The translations under genes and the position numbers were made by a program. Shown piece after piece: positions 24,988 to 33,410 of a stretch of DNA of 64,000 nt (positions are counted from its first letter, which is position 1; each line of letters starts with the position of its first letter). This DNA is from DATFVJ01 sp963727015. GTDB taxonomy: Bacteria; Actinomycetota; Actinomycetes; Streptosporangiales; Streptosporangiaceae. The notes beneath the pieces are model-generated. The model ran no database searches. It was not told where the DNA came from and was given only the letters and a program-made list of their open reading frames with translations. The stretch covers positions 558,001 to 622,000 of the forward strand of contig CAVSEV010000005.1 in NCBI GenBank assembly GCA_963727015.1, written 5' to 3'.

Positions 24988-25751
24988 TGTGCCGCCATCT
25001 CGCCTACCTCGGCCCGCCTCTGACCCTGCGTGAGCTGATCATCGAACCGGCACACGGCCTGTACAGGCAGGCATGGGCGCCGCGGCGCCAGCAGCACGGC
25101 ACGGTGAACGCGGACGGGTTCGGCGTCGGCTGGTATGCGGGCGGCGACCCGCTCCCCGCCAGGTACCGGCGCGGCCAGCCGATCTGGGCGGATCCGTCGT
25201 TCGCCGATGTCGCCAGGGTTACCACGGCAACGGCTGTGCTGGCCGCGGTCAGGTGTGCCACCGCAGGGACGGAGGCAGGCGAGGCGGCCGCCGCCCCCTA
25301 CACGTCAGGCCCCTGGCTGTTCAGCCACAACGGCGCGGTCAGCGGTTGGCCGGGCGCGGCCGCTGGACTCGCAGGTGCGTTGCCCGCCGCTGACCTGCTC
25401 GCCCTCGAAGCGCGTTCCGACTCGGCCCTGCTGTGGGCCCTTATCCGGGACCGGCTGCGCGGCGGCGCCGGGGCGGCCGACGCCCTGGCCGCGACCGTAG
25501 CCCTGCTGCATGCCGAACGCGTGCCCGGCAGGTTCAACTTCCTGCTCACCGATGGCGCAGTCATCGCGGCAACCGCTGCCGGGGACACCTTGTGCTACCG
25601 GTGCGATGACGGCCACGTAATGGTCGCCTCCGAACCGTCTGACGACGCGCCCGGATGGACCTGGGTTCCCGACGGCTCGGTGCTGACGGCGGCGGCCGGC
25701 ACCGTCGGCGTCTGGCCGCTTGGGACCGGCGGAAGGAAAGCGACCGGATGA
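24987..25751 (+). CDS. egtC: Gamma-glutamyl hydrolase EgtC (class II amidotransferase fold)
   Basis: This 254-residue Ntn hydrolase removes the glutamyl group from the EgtB product to give hercynylcysteine sulfoxide. The nucleophile Cys2 follows the initiator Met (MCRHLAYLGPP). NADGFGVGWYAGGD, the FSHNGAVSGWP strand and the EARSDSALLWALIRD segment are class II amidotransferase signatures. The start overlaps the egtB stop (TGATG) and the stop overlaps egtD (ATGA), so the operon is translationally coupled throughout. Confidence 0.94.
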   Translation: MCRHLAYLGPPLTLRELIIEPAHGLYRQAWAPRRQQHGTVNADGFGVGWYAGGDPLPARYRRGQPIWADPSFADVARVTTATAVLAAVRCATAGTEAGEAAAAPYTSGPWLFSHNGAVSGWPGAAAGLAGALPAADLLALEARSDSALLWALIRDRLRGGAGAADALAATVALLHAERVPGRFNFLLTDGAVIAATAAGDTLCYRCDDGHVMVASEPSDDAPGWTWVPDGSVLTAAAGTVGVWPLGTGGRKATG

Positions 25752-26719
25752 CCGCGCTCGAGATTGTCCGCCTCCTGCCACCCGGCTTCCTGTCGGAATC
25801 GCTGCGCGCCGACGCGCTCGCCGGGCTTACCAGCGCACCCAAGCAGCTGCCGCCGAAATGGTTCTACGACGACCGCGGCAGCGAACTCTTCGAGCAGATC
25901 ACCAGGTTGCCCGAGTACTACCCGACCCGGGCGGAGCGGGAGATCCTGCGCCGGCGCGCCGCCGAGATCGCCTCCGCCAGCAGCGCGCACACCCTGGTTG
26001 AACTCGGCTCCGGGTCGGCGGAGAAGACCGGTCTGCTGCTCGATGCCCTGCGCGAATGCGGAACCCTGCACAGCTATGTCCCCGTCGACGTGAGCGAGGC
26101 GGCACTGGTCGCGGCGGGCCGCCGGGTGCGGGCCGCGTACCCCGAGTTGGCCGTGCGCGCGGTGGTATCGGACTTCGAGGAGCACCTGGGCTTGCCCATG
26201 GCAAGCGGACCGCGCATGGTCGCCTTCCTCGGTAGCACGATCGGGAACCTGCTACCAGCCGAGCGGGCAGAGTTCCTCGCCTCGCTGCGCGCCGAGCTTG
26301 GCGGCCGCGACTCCCTCCTCCTCGGCACCGACCTCGTCAAGAACCCGGAAACCTTGGTGGCCGCCTACGATGACGTGGCCGGTGTGACCGCGGCGTTCAA
26401 CAAGAACGTCCTCAGCGTTCTCAACAGGGAACTTGACGGCGACTTCGACCTGGCCGCATTCGAGCACGTCGCTGCGTGGGATGGCGCCAGCGAGTGGATC
26501 GAGATGCGGCTGCGTTCGCTGACTGAGCAAAGCATCAAGCTTGGCGCCCTCGGCGTCCGGGTGCCGTTCCGGGCCGGCGAAGAGGTACGTACGGAGGTGT
26601 CGGCCAAGTTCCGCGAGGAGGGCGTGCGCGCCGAACTGGCCGGGGCCGGGTTCGAGATGCGGGCTTGGTGGACTGACGATGAGGTCAGGTTCGCGCTCTC
26701 CCTGTCCGTCCCCTCGTAA
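25748..26719 (+). CDS. egtD: L-histidine N-alpha-methyltransferase EgtD
   Basis: This 323-residue SAM-dependent enzyme trimethylates histidine to hercynine, the first dedicated step. Family markers: LPPKWFYDDRGSELFEQIT, LPEYYPTRAEREIL, LVELGSGSAEKTGLLLDAL (SAM loop), YVPVDVSEAAL, FLGSTIGNLLP and a C-terminal WWTDDEVRFALSLS. ATG 25748 overlaps the egtC stop. An egtE lyase is not in the window; many actinomycetes lack a clustered one. Confidence 0.95.
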   Translation: MTALEIVRLLPPGFLSESLRADALAGLTSAPKQLPPKWFYDDRGSELFEQITRLPEYYPTRAEREILRRRAAEIASASSAHTLVELGSGSAEKTGLLLDALRECGTLHSYVPVDVSEAALVAAGRRVRAAYPELAVRAVVSDFEEHLGLPMASGPRMVAFLGSTIGNLLPAERAEFLASLRAELGGRDSLLLGTDLVKNPETLVAAYDDVAGVTAAFNKNVLSVLNRELDGDFDLAAFEHVAAWDGASEWIEMRLRSLTEQSIKLGALGVRVPFRAGEEVRTEVSAKFREEGVRAELAGAGFEMRAWWTDDEVRFALSLSVPS

Positions 26720-26756
26720 CGCTGAGGAGGTAACCGCTCAGGACGTACCCGCACCC

Positions 26757-28178
26757 TCAGGACTTAACGGAGCTGTGCGCCAGTATGTAGCCCTCGTAGG
26801 CAGCTGCCGGGGCCGGCGGTGCCGCCGGGTAGCCCGGCGGCGGTTCCGCTCCGGCGGGATATCTGCGGGAAATGAGCTCTGCCTGGATCTCCTGCAGGTG
26901 TGACGGCTGGCCGACGGCCGGCCCCTGGTCCGCCGCCGTGGGTGCCACCACACCTTCGAGTGGGTCATCGGTCCGCGGCGTGGTGCGCGTGAGTACGTCC
27001 GCGAAGCCTGGTGCCGCGGCGTCGCGTGCGGTCAGTGGCGGCAGGTTCCAGCGTTGCTGCACGGTCTTGAGGATCGACGTGTGGTCGAGCGGTGTGCCAT
27101 CCGCCGGGACGCGGAACACCGTTCCCGGCTCGATCATCGGGGAGACGAGCACGGTCGGGACACGGACACCGAACCGCGTGAAGTCGAAGCCGAACTCGCC
27201 CGCGTCGTTGTCCGGCGGCACCGCGCGCGCTGGCGGCGGCACGTGGTCATAGCAGCCGCCATGCTCGTCGTAGGTGATCACGAGCAGCGTCCGCGCCCAG
27301 CCCGGGCCGCCGCGCACCGCCTCGTATACGTCGTGGGTGAACTGCTCGCCGAGCGCCACGTTGTAGTTGGGGTGCTGGCTGTTGCCTGCCGAACCCCAGC
27401 TGGGCTCGAGGAACGTGAAAGCGGGTAGCGTGCCGGCGGCCGCAGCCGACCTGAAGTCGGCGAAAACGCCGATGTGCCCGCCTGCCGCCTTGCCGATATC
27501 GGTGAATGTGGACTTGGTGAGCGGTTCGGCGTCATACCCGTGGATGGCCCAGCCGATCCCGTGGCTGCCAAGCAGGCCGAAGATGCTTGGCGCGGTAAAG
27601 GTGCGGGTCTTGTCGTCCATGTGGCCCTGGCTCGTCGCCGCACACGTGAACGCGCGGTTCGGCATTGTCTCGGTCGGCACCGAGGCGAACCAGTGATCGC
27701 ATACCGCGTACCCCTTGGCAAGCCCGGACAGCACCGGCAGCGCGTCGGGCGTGAAGCAGCCCATAATGTCGCCTGCCACGGTGCCCGCCAGGATCGACCG
27801 GCCCTCCTTCGCCTGCCAGCCGAGCGTGTATGCGAAGTCCTTGACGAAGCCTTCGCAGGTGGGCGGATCCGACTGGATCGCCGGGTCCTCGAGGCTCCCG
27901 TACAACTGGTCGTTTGTGGCCATGTAGCCCTCGCCCGGATCGGCGCCCGGCTTGAAGTATGCGCCCGGGGAGCCCGGCCCGATCCGGAACACGGTGACTG
28001 CCTCGCCAGCCTGGCTGGGGTTGGATTCCGTCCCCGTCAGGCCCTCGTATGGCTGCCCGGACGGCGACACGTTTCCCGCATCAGTGTAAAGAAAGCCGAG
28101 CATGTGATCGAATGACCGGTTTTCCAGCATGAGAACCACCACATGCTCGACCGATGAGAGCGCATTACCGCCCGGCAT
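26757..28178 (-). CDS. Phosphoesterase / phospholipase C-like (acid phosphatase family)
   Basis: This 473-residue member of the phosphoesterase superfamily covers bacterial phospholipases C and AcpA-type phosphatases. The N-terminal VVVLMLENRSFDHMLGFLY holds the Glu-Asn and nucleophile region. GYAVCDHWFASVPTETMPNR, YDEHGGCYDHVPPP and SPMIEPG are the other conserved blocks and metal ligands. No signal peptide is evident from ATG 28178, which is supported by GGAGG 5 nt upstream (the frame stays open to 28259). It converges with egtD. Substrate is not predictable from the sequence. Confidence 0.85.
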   Translation of the reverse strand: MPGGNALSSVEHVVVLMLENRSFDHMLGFLYTDAGNVSPSGQPYEGLTGTESNPSQAGEAVTVFRIGPGSPGAYFKPGADPGEGYMATNDQLYGSLEDPAIQSDPPTCEGFVKDFAYTLGWQAKEGRSILAGTVAGDIMGCFTPDALPVLSGLAKGYAVCDHWFASVPTETMPNRAFTCAATSQGHMDDKTRTFTAPSIFGLLGSHGIGWAIHGYDAEPLTKSTFTDIGKAAGGHIGVFADFRSAAAAGTLPAFTFLEPSWGSAGNSQHPNYNVALGEQFTHDVYEAVRGGPGWARTLLVITYDEHGGCYDHVPPPARAVPPDNDAGEFGFDFTRFGVRVPTVLVSPMIEPGTVFRVPADGTPLDHTSILKTVQQRWNLPPLTARDAAAPGFADVLTRTTPRTDDPLEGVVAPTAADQGPAVGQPSHLQEIQAELISRRYPAGAEPPPGYPAAPPAPAAAYEGYILAHSSVKS

Positions 28179-28425
28179 CACAGCCTCCGTTTGCCGCGCG
28201 TCCTGGGTGCCCACGGTGCCCATTCGGGCCGCGGCGTACGCGCGCCCCAATGGTGTCATCGGAGCGCAGTCCAGCGCGTCAGATCAGCCGGATCAGACGC
28301 CGATATCCGGTGCCTATGCAAAGGGAATTCCCACTGAATTTACGCTTTGTAATCAGCCGCGTATCCGGGGTGACCTCGTGCCGCCACGGCACGAGTTTTC
28401 CCTGCCTGGCGTGCGTTTTGCGGAC
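28179..28425. other. Intergenic region left of ISL3 element
   Basis: I see no convincing gene; short open frames here lack ribosome sites. Less GC-rich sequence around 28310-28350 could hold the promoters of the phosphoesterase gene. Confidence 0.4.
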
Positions 28426-28433
28426 ACTCATGA
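28426..28433. repeat. 8-bp target-site duplication, left copy
   Basis: ACTCATGA adjoins the left end of the ISL3 element and is repeated exactly at 29853-29860. Confidence 0.9.
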
Positions 28434-29852
28434 GGCTCTCCCTGGCTTTCAGGTATCGGCTGATGGCTCATTCGTAGGGTGAATCTGGGCAGAGGCCGCC
28501 GTGCACGAAGGTGATCATGTTGATGAGGGCGGTCGCGCTGCGGAACCCGCGTGCCCGGGTGATGAGGGCGTTGACCTGGGCGTTGAGAGCTTCGGCGCGG
28601 CCGTTGGAGGGGCCGCCGTCGAGGGTTGCGCCGATGGATTGCCGGTACCGGGATAGGGTGCGGGCCAGGCTGGTCATCTCGGGGATGCGGCAGCGGTGCG
28701 CCCAGGCGGTTACGCCGCGCATCAGCGTCTTGCCGGTCTCGCCCTTGACCTTGAGTGCCTCGCGGATCTGCTCTTTGATCAGGTAGCCCTTGTACACCGG
28801 CTTGTTCACCGCGGCGATGTCAGCCAGGGTGCCGCGCTGGCCGGGGCTGAGCTTGCGGTAGTCCTTGCGCAGCGCCCACATCCCGGCGCCGAGGGTGGCG
28901 GCCTCGCCGTCGCGGCCGGCCGCGCGCAGCTCGCCGGCCACGCGGCGGCGCAGCTCATCGAGCTTGTCGCCGGCCCACTTCACGATATGGAAGGCGTCCA
29001 GGCAGATCTCCGCCCTGGGCGCGAGCTCGCGGACCACGGGATAGATCCAGCTCGCCCCGTCCGCCGACACGTGCGTCAGCAGTTCCGTCCGGTCCGGGCC
29101 GAGGGCGTCGAAGAACGCGCGGACGGCGGCCTGGTCGCGGCCCCCGGCGGCCCACACCACCCGCGCCGTGTCGTGGTCGGTGACGATGACCAGGTATTTG
29201 CCGGCTCCCTTGCCCCAGGACTTCTCGTCGATGCCAATCCTGCGCAGCCCGTCGAGGCGGTCGGTCCCGGCCGCGGCGTCCGCGGCGACCCGGGCGGTGA
29301 TGCTCGCCAGCGCCTCCCACGTGATCCGCAGCTCGGCAGCGGCGCGCGTCCACGGCATGTGCGCCGCCTTCCACGCCGCGAACTCCTCAAACGGCCCGGA
29401 GAACCGGTCGTCGTGCCGTGCCCACGGCACCGCAGCGGTGATCTTCCCGTGCTCGCCGCAGACGATCCGCGGCAGCGCCGACTCCAGGAACGTGCGCTTG
29501 CCGTGCACGTCCAGCGTCCGCCACCGCTTCACGTCATGCTCGACCGCCCTGCCGCGCTGCCCGCACTCCGGGCACCGGTGCCGCGTCTCCTCGTCCGGCT
29601 CGACCACGATGACCAGCACCTTCTCCGGCGGGCGGTCTTTCCTGGGCCACCGCTCGACATAGGTCCTGACCACCACTGCGTGCTCGGTGTCGAGCACTTC
29701 ATCCCACACCGTCCCGGCCAACGCCCGCCCCCCGTGTCACGCTACGTCACTGTCCGACTCGAGACGCTACGCCGAGCACCGGCCCGCCCGCATTGGAACC
29801 GACAGGTCGCGGAAGCTAAAGATCAAACCAAACCTGAGAGCCGGGGAGAGCC
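28434..29852 (-). mobile_element. Complete ISL3-family insertion sequence, 1419 bp
   Basis: Inverted repeats of 21 bp (28434-28454 and 29832-29852, 19 of 21 matching, outer ends GGCTCTCC) bracket a full transposase gene. The 8-bp direct repeats ACTCATGA on both sides match the duplication size known for ISL3 elements. Intact frame, ends and duplication indicate a recent, potentially active insertion. Confidence 0.95.
28468..29721 (-). CDS. ISL3-family transposase
   Basis: This 417-residue DDE transposase has an N-terminal zinc-binding RHRCPECGQRGRAVE, the catalytic Asp in RIGIDEKSWGKG, a second Asp in HVSADGASWIYPVV and the LDAFHIVKWAGDKLDELRR block, then a C-terminal Glu in GPSNGRAEALNAQ. 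The reported start is TTG 29721; an internal GTG (VWDEVLDTEHAVV) is equally plausible. Confidence 0.95.
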   Translation of the reverse strand: MAGTVWDEVLDTEHAVVVRTYVERWPRKDRPPEKVLVIVVEPDEETRHRCPECGQRGRAVEHDVKRWRTLDVHGKRTFLESALPRIVCGEHGKITAAVPWARHDDRFSGPFEEFAAWKAAHMPWTRAAAELRITWEALASITARVAADAAAGTDRLDGLRRIGIDEKSWGKGAGKYLVIVTDHDTARVVWAAGGRDQAAVRAFFDALGPDRTELLTHVSADGASWIYPVVRELAPRAEICLDAFHIVKWAGDKLDELRRRVAGELRAAGRDGEAATLGAGMWALRKDYRKLSPGQRGTLADIAAVNKPVYKGYLIKEQIREALKVKGETGKTLMRGVTAWAHRCRIPEMTSLARTLSRYRQSIGATLDGGPSNGRAEALNAQVNALITRARGFRSATALINMITFVHGGLCPDSPYE

Positions 29853-29860
29853 ACTCATGA
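29853..29860. repeat. 8-bp target-site duplication, right copy
   Basis: ACTCATGA immediately follows the right end of the ISL3 element and matches 28426-28433. Confidence 0.9.
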
Positions 29861-29928
29861 ACCGGCCGGGCCTGCCGTTCGTGCCACCTAATGAATGGTG
29901 ACAAGCATGCGCGAGGGGGCGCAGGACA

Positions 29929-30540
29929 GTGATCGATTCGATCGACGTGACCGTGGTCTGGTACGACCCCGGCCTCTTCGAGGGCCTGCGGGCGCACGCC
30001 GCGCGCGCCCCCGACCTCGAGGTGCGGGAGACCGGAGCGGCCTCGCTGCTGCGCATGGCCGAGCCGCGACCCGATGTCGTGCTCGTCGAGGTCGCACTGC
30101 GCGAGCGCCCCGACCCCGTTGCTGACGTGCGCGCGCTTTGCCGCGCGGGCTATCGCGTGCTCGCGCTGTGCAGGAGCTCGGATCCCTACCTGAGCGCCTC
30201 GCTGCTAGGCACGGGCGCATGCCTGCTGCTCGGCAGGAAACAGACGATTACCGCCATCGTCGCCGCTATCCGCGCCTCCGGGCCAAGGAATGGCGTGGCA
30301 AGCTCCGCCGGACATACCGCACCGCGGTTGTCGCAGCGCGAACGTTCCGTGCTGCTCGCATACGCGTCGGGGATGACCCTCGACGCGGTCGCGGAACAGG
30401 TCGGAATCAGGCCGAGCACCGCGAAAACATATCTGGAACGCGTCAAGGCGAAATATCTCGAGATCGGCCGGCCCGCATACACAAAGCTGGAGCTTGCCCA
30501 GCGCGCGAGCGAGGACAGCGCGGCCGCGGGTGGATACTGA
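29929..30540 (+). CDS. NarL/LuxR-type regulator with divergent receiver-like domain
   Basis: This 203-residue protein has an N-terminal CheY-like domain (DVTVVWYDPGLFEGLRAHA, then RPDVVLVEVALRERPDP, where the usual phospho-Asp appears to be Glu in LVEVAL). A C-terminal GerE HTH follows (LSQRERSVLLAYASGMTLDAVAEQVGIRPSTAKTYLERVKAKY). The altered acceptor and lack of an adjacent kinase suggest an orphan, phosphorylation-independent regulator. Start GTG 29929 is weakly supported (AGGA just upstream). It precedes gluconokinase by 4 nt, so it may belong to that operon; the ISL3 insertion 76 nt upstream could affect its expression. Confidence 0.82.
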   Translation: MIDSIDVTVVWYDPGLFEGLRAHAARAPDLEVRETGAASLLRMAEPRPDVVLVEVALRERPDPVADVRALCRAGYRVLALCRSSDPYLSASLLGTGACLLLGRKQTITAIVAAIRASGPRNGVASSAGHTAPRLSQRERSVLLAYASGMTLDAVAEQVGIRPSTAKTYLERVKAKYLEIGRPAYTKLELAQRASEDSAAAGGY

Positions 30541-30544
30541 ATGC

Positions 30545-31069
30545 GTGGCTCCACCGATCTTGCTTGTGATGGGCGTGTCCGGCAGCGGCAAGACCACCAT
30601 TGGCGCGATGCTCGCAGGTCAGCTCCACTGGGCCTACGCCGAGGCGGATGATTTCCACCCGGCGGCTAACGTGGCCAAGATGCGGGCGGGGATTCCCCTT
30701 GACGACGCCGATCGCCTGCCCTGGCTGCGGTCCATCGGCGCGTGGGTCGACGAGCGTGCCGCCATCGGCGAACCCGCGGTGGTGACGTGCTCGGGGCTCA
30801 AGCGGCGCTACCGTGACGTGCTGCGTGCGGGCAGGCCGCAGGTCCGGCTGATCTACCTGGAAGCGGACAGGCAACTCGTCGCCGAGCGGCTCGCGGCCAG
30901 ACACGGCCACTTCTTCCCCGCCAGCCTGCTGGATAACCAGTTCGCCGAACTCGAACCGCCGCAGCCGGATGAGAACCCGCTGACGGTTTCCACTGACGAT
31001 ACGCCCCAGTCAGTCGTCAGCAAGATCGTCGCGCGGCTCGCGGAACCTATTCCGCCGGCTCAAGCGTGA
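30545..31069 (+). CDS. gntK: Gluconokinase (GntK type)
   Basis: This ~174-residue P-loop kinase phosphorylates D-gluconate to 6-phosphogluconate for the pentose phosphate pathway. Walker A GVSGSGKTT is at the N-terminus; EADDFHP, KMRAGIPLDDADRLPWL and VTCSGLKRRYRDVLR are classic gluconokinase blocks, as is HFFPASLLDNQFAELEPP. The frame extends back to 30494, overlapping the regulator; GTG 30545 gives the family's usual N-terminus. Its last 23 nt overlap the end of convergent msrB. Confidence 0.92.
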   Translation: MAPPILLVMGVSGSGKTTIGAMLAGQLHWAYAEADDFHPAANVAKMRAGIPLDDADRLPWLRSIGAWVDERAAIGEPAVVTCSGLKRRYRDVLRAGRPQVRLIYLEADRQLVAERLAARHGHFFPASLLDNQFAELEPPQPDENPLTVSTDDTPQSVVSKIVARLAEPIPPAQA

Positions 31070-31460
31070 GGGAGATCGAGTTGATGCAGTACCGGTCGTC
31101 GGTGGGCGTCTGGTATCCCTCGCCATGGAAAACATGGCCAAGGTGCGAGCCGCAGTTCGCGCAGCGGACCTCGGTCCGGACCATCCCCAGGGCACGGTCC
31201 TGCCGCAGTTCGACCGCTTCGCTGTCGGAGGGCGCGTAAAAGCTCGGCCAGCCGCAGTGCGACTCGAACTTGGTTTCGGAGCGGAAAAGTTCCGTCCCGC
31301 AGGCACGGCAGCGGTAGACACCGACGGTCTTAGTGTCGGTGTACTCACCCTTGAAGGGTGCCTCGGTTCCTGCCTCGCGGAGCACGTGGTACTCCTCGGG
31401 GCTCAGCTGCTCCCGCCACTCCTGCTCGGTCTTTCCCGAAGTGTTTGCACTACTCGCCAT
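31047..31460 (-). CDS. msrB: Peptide-methionine (R)-S-oxide reductase MsrB
   Basis: This 137-residue enzyme repairs R-methionine sulfoxide in proteins. The structural zinc ligands are CRACG and CANCG. ESHCGWPSFY and the catalytic-cysteine motif DRYCINSISLTL are intact, as is HVFHGEGY. Length is normal. It is convergent with gntK, overlapping it by 23 nt. Confidence 0.96.
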   Translation of the reverse strand: MASSANTSGKTEQEWREQLSPEEYHVLREAGTEAPFKGEYTDTKTVGVYRCRACGTELFRSETKFESHCGWPSFYAPSDSEAVELRQDRALGMVRTEVRCANCGSHLGHVFHGEGYQTPTDDRYCINSISLTLEPAE

Positions 31461-31532
31461 GCTTAGAGTTTATGCGCTGATGCGCCAGCCGACGGGCCGG
31501 TGAACGGCACGCCCTCGAGCGGTCTGCGCATG

Positions 31533-33410
31533 TCAGTGTGTGCCAAGCTGAATGGCCTTCACCACGAGCAACAGCACCGACAGGATGAGGTAGCCGTACA
31601 TCGCGAGCAGCGCCAGGCGCATCGCGGGCGACCAGGAGACCGGCTTGAGCAGCGCGAGCGGCGGCATCCGCCAGCCGCTGCGCCCCTCGCGCGGGATCTG
31701 GGCCGGCGGCGGGCCGCCGCGGCGTACCCGCATGAATCGCAGCGCGGCGCTGGCCACCACCAGGCCCGCGAACAAGACGGCAGACAGCCAGATCGCCACC
31801 TCGGCGGCGTCTATGTGCGGAAACACGGTCGTGACCACGAGCGTTCCCGACAGCATCAGTAGTGCCGCGATGATGAAGCTGGCAAGGGCATTGAGCCAGC
31901 GGGGGTTGATCCACGGGCCGAGGACCTCCGGGTCGTTGCACAGCAGCAGCAGGAAGGTGCTCGCGCTCGGCAGCAGCACGCCGGCGAGGGCCTGGACGGC
32001 GGTGGTGATCAGACCGAGCGGTGCGCCAGGGATGAGCACGATCGCCGCGGCGGCCACGACCACGGCTGTGTAGCTGGCATAGAAGGCTTTCGCGTCGCGG
32101 AAGCTACGGTGCAGCGAATGCTTCAGGCCGAACATGTCACCGAAGGCATAACTAGTCGCGAGCGTGACCGCCGCCGCGCCGATGATGCTCGCGTCGAGCA
32201 GCACGATCGCGAAGAGCGCGCCGAGCATCGCGCTCTTGTTACCCAGCGCGTTGGCGACGCCCAGCGCATCGGTGAACTTGCCGACCAGAGGCGTGCCTCT
32301 CACCGCGAAAAAAGCAACGATCATGATCGCCCCGGCACCCACCACGACGACAAACGAGCCGAGGACGGTGTCGGCGCGTTCATAGCCCATGAACCGCGGC
32401 GTGATCCGCTTGTCGATCACGTTCGACTGCTGGAAGAAAAGCTGCCACGGTGCGACCGTGGTGCCCACGATCGCGATGATGAGCAGGATCGCGTTCGAGT
32501 TGACGCCGCCGCTGATGCCGGGCACCACGAGGTGGTAGAGGGTGGACGGGTAGTCCGGGTGGGACAGCACCGCGAGCGGGACGAGCACCAGGCTGGCGGC
32601 GATGAACAGCAGCATGGCACGTTCCCAGCGCTGGAAGCTGCCACTCGCGGTGATCGCCACCAGGAGAGCGGCCGCGATGGGCACCGCGATGTATTTGCTG
32701 ATGCCGAAGTATGCCAAGGCGAGGGAGACGCCGATGAACTCGGTGACGATGGTGAGGAAGTTGAGGACGAACAGGTCGGCGACGCTGAACCAGCCCCAGA
32801 AGCGGCCGAACCTTTCCGTGATGAGCTTGGCGTGCCCGACGCCGGTAACCGCGCCGAGCCTTACCACCATTTCCTGGTTGACGATCAGCACCGGCACGAG
32901 TATTAGCAGCACCCACAGCAGGGTGTAGCCGTAGTCCTGCCCGGCCTGCGCATACGTGGAGACGCCTCCGGCGTCGTTGTCGCCGACCATCACGATCAGG
33001 CCGGGACCGACGATGGCAAGGAATGTCACGAGCCGCCGCTTGAGGCCGTGCCTTTGGTCGTCCTCGCCGATCCTGATCCGGCCGAGCGCGCCTTCTATGT
33101 CACCGAGATGCTTCTCATCGAGCACCGTGACTGGCGGCTTGAGCTGCGGCTTCTCCGGCGGCCTTGGCGCTTCCTTGCGATGATTGACCGATCCGGGGCC
33201 GTCCGGCTTGGCGGGTCCGTCCGGCTTGGCGGGTCCGTCCGGCTTGGCGGGTGCGGGCTGCTTTGCCGGTCCGGGCGCTGCCGGTCCGGGCGTTGCGGGT
33301 GCGGGCTGCTTTGCCGGTCCGGGCGCTGCCGGTCCGGGCGCTGCCGGTCCGGGCGTTGCCGGTCCGGGTGCTGCTGGTCCCCGCGCGACCGGCTCGCGCG
33401 GGCTGCTCAC
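31533..33410 (-). CDS. NRAMP-related divalent metal transporter (probably NRMT-like)
   Basis: This 625-residue protein has a ~110-residue disordered N-terminus built from PGPAAPGPAK and KPDGPA repeats, then about eleven helices of the NRAMP fold. TM1 has GDNDAGG where Mn/Fe NRAMPs have DPGN, and the TM6 region reads VGTTVAPWQLFFQQ. Such substitutions are known in NRAMP-related Mg2+ transporters, so Mg2+ or a broad divalent range is plausible; this is inference from motif and neighbour. It is translated from GTG 33410, overlapping the stop of the upstream MgtE-N/CBS gene by 4 nt. Confidence 0.85.
   Translation of the reverse strand: MSSPREPVARGPAAPGPATPGPAAPGPAAPGPAKQPAPATPGPAAPGPAKQPAPAKPDGPAKPDGPAKPDGPGSVNHRKEAPRPPEKPQLKPPVTVLDEKHLGDIEGALGRIRIGEDDQRHGLKRRLVTFLAIVGPGLIVMVGDNDAGGVSTYAQAGQDYGYTLLWVLLILVPVLIVNQEMVVRLGAVTGVGHAKLITERFGRFWGWFSVADLFVLNFLTIVTEFIGVSLALAYFGISKYIAVPIAAALLVAITASGSFQRWERAMLLFIAASLVLVPLAVLSHPDYPSTLYHLVVPGISGGVNSNAILLIIAIVGTTVAPWQLFFQQSNVIDKRITPRFMGYERADTVLGSFVVVVGAGAIMIVAFFAVRGTPLVGKFTDALGVANALGNKSAMLGALFAIVLLDASIIGAAAVTLATSYAFGDMFGLKHSLHRSFRDAKAFYASYTAVVVAAAAIVLIPGAPLGLITTAVQALAGVLLPSASTFLLLLCNDPEVLGPWINPRWLNALASFIIAALLMLSGTLVVTTVFPHIDAAEVAIWLSAVLFAGLVVASAALRFMRVRRGGPPPAQIPREGRSGWRMPPLALLKPVSWSPAMRLALLAMYGYLILSVLLLVVKAIQLGTH
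33190..33375 (-). repeat. Short tandem repeats encoding the Pro-Ala-Gly tail of the transporter
   Basis: Two repeat families lie inside the transporter's N-terminus: three 18-bp units (CCGTCCGGCTTGGCGGGT) and a set of 15-18-bp GCCGGTCCGGGCGCT units. Unit sizes are multiples of three. Confidence 0.8.

Noticed and set aside
26720..26756. egtE expected after egtD
   Set aside because: The next gene is a convergent phosphoesterase; no PLP-lyase gene is present in the window.
29857..29901. Tiny ORF MNRPGLPFVPPNEW before the NarL-like regulator
   Set aside because: Its ATG comes from the IS target duplication and no ribosome site or modification enzyme is nearby.
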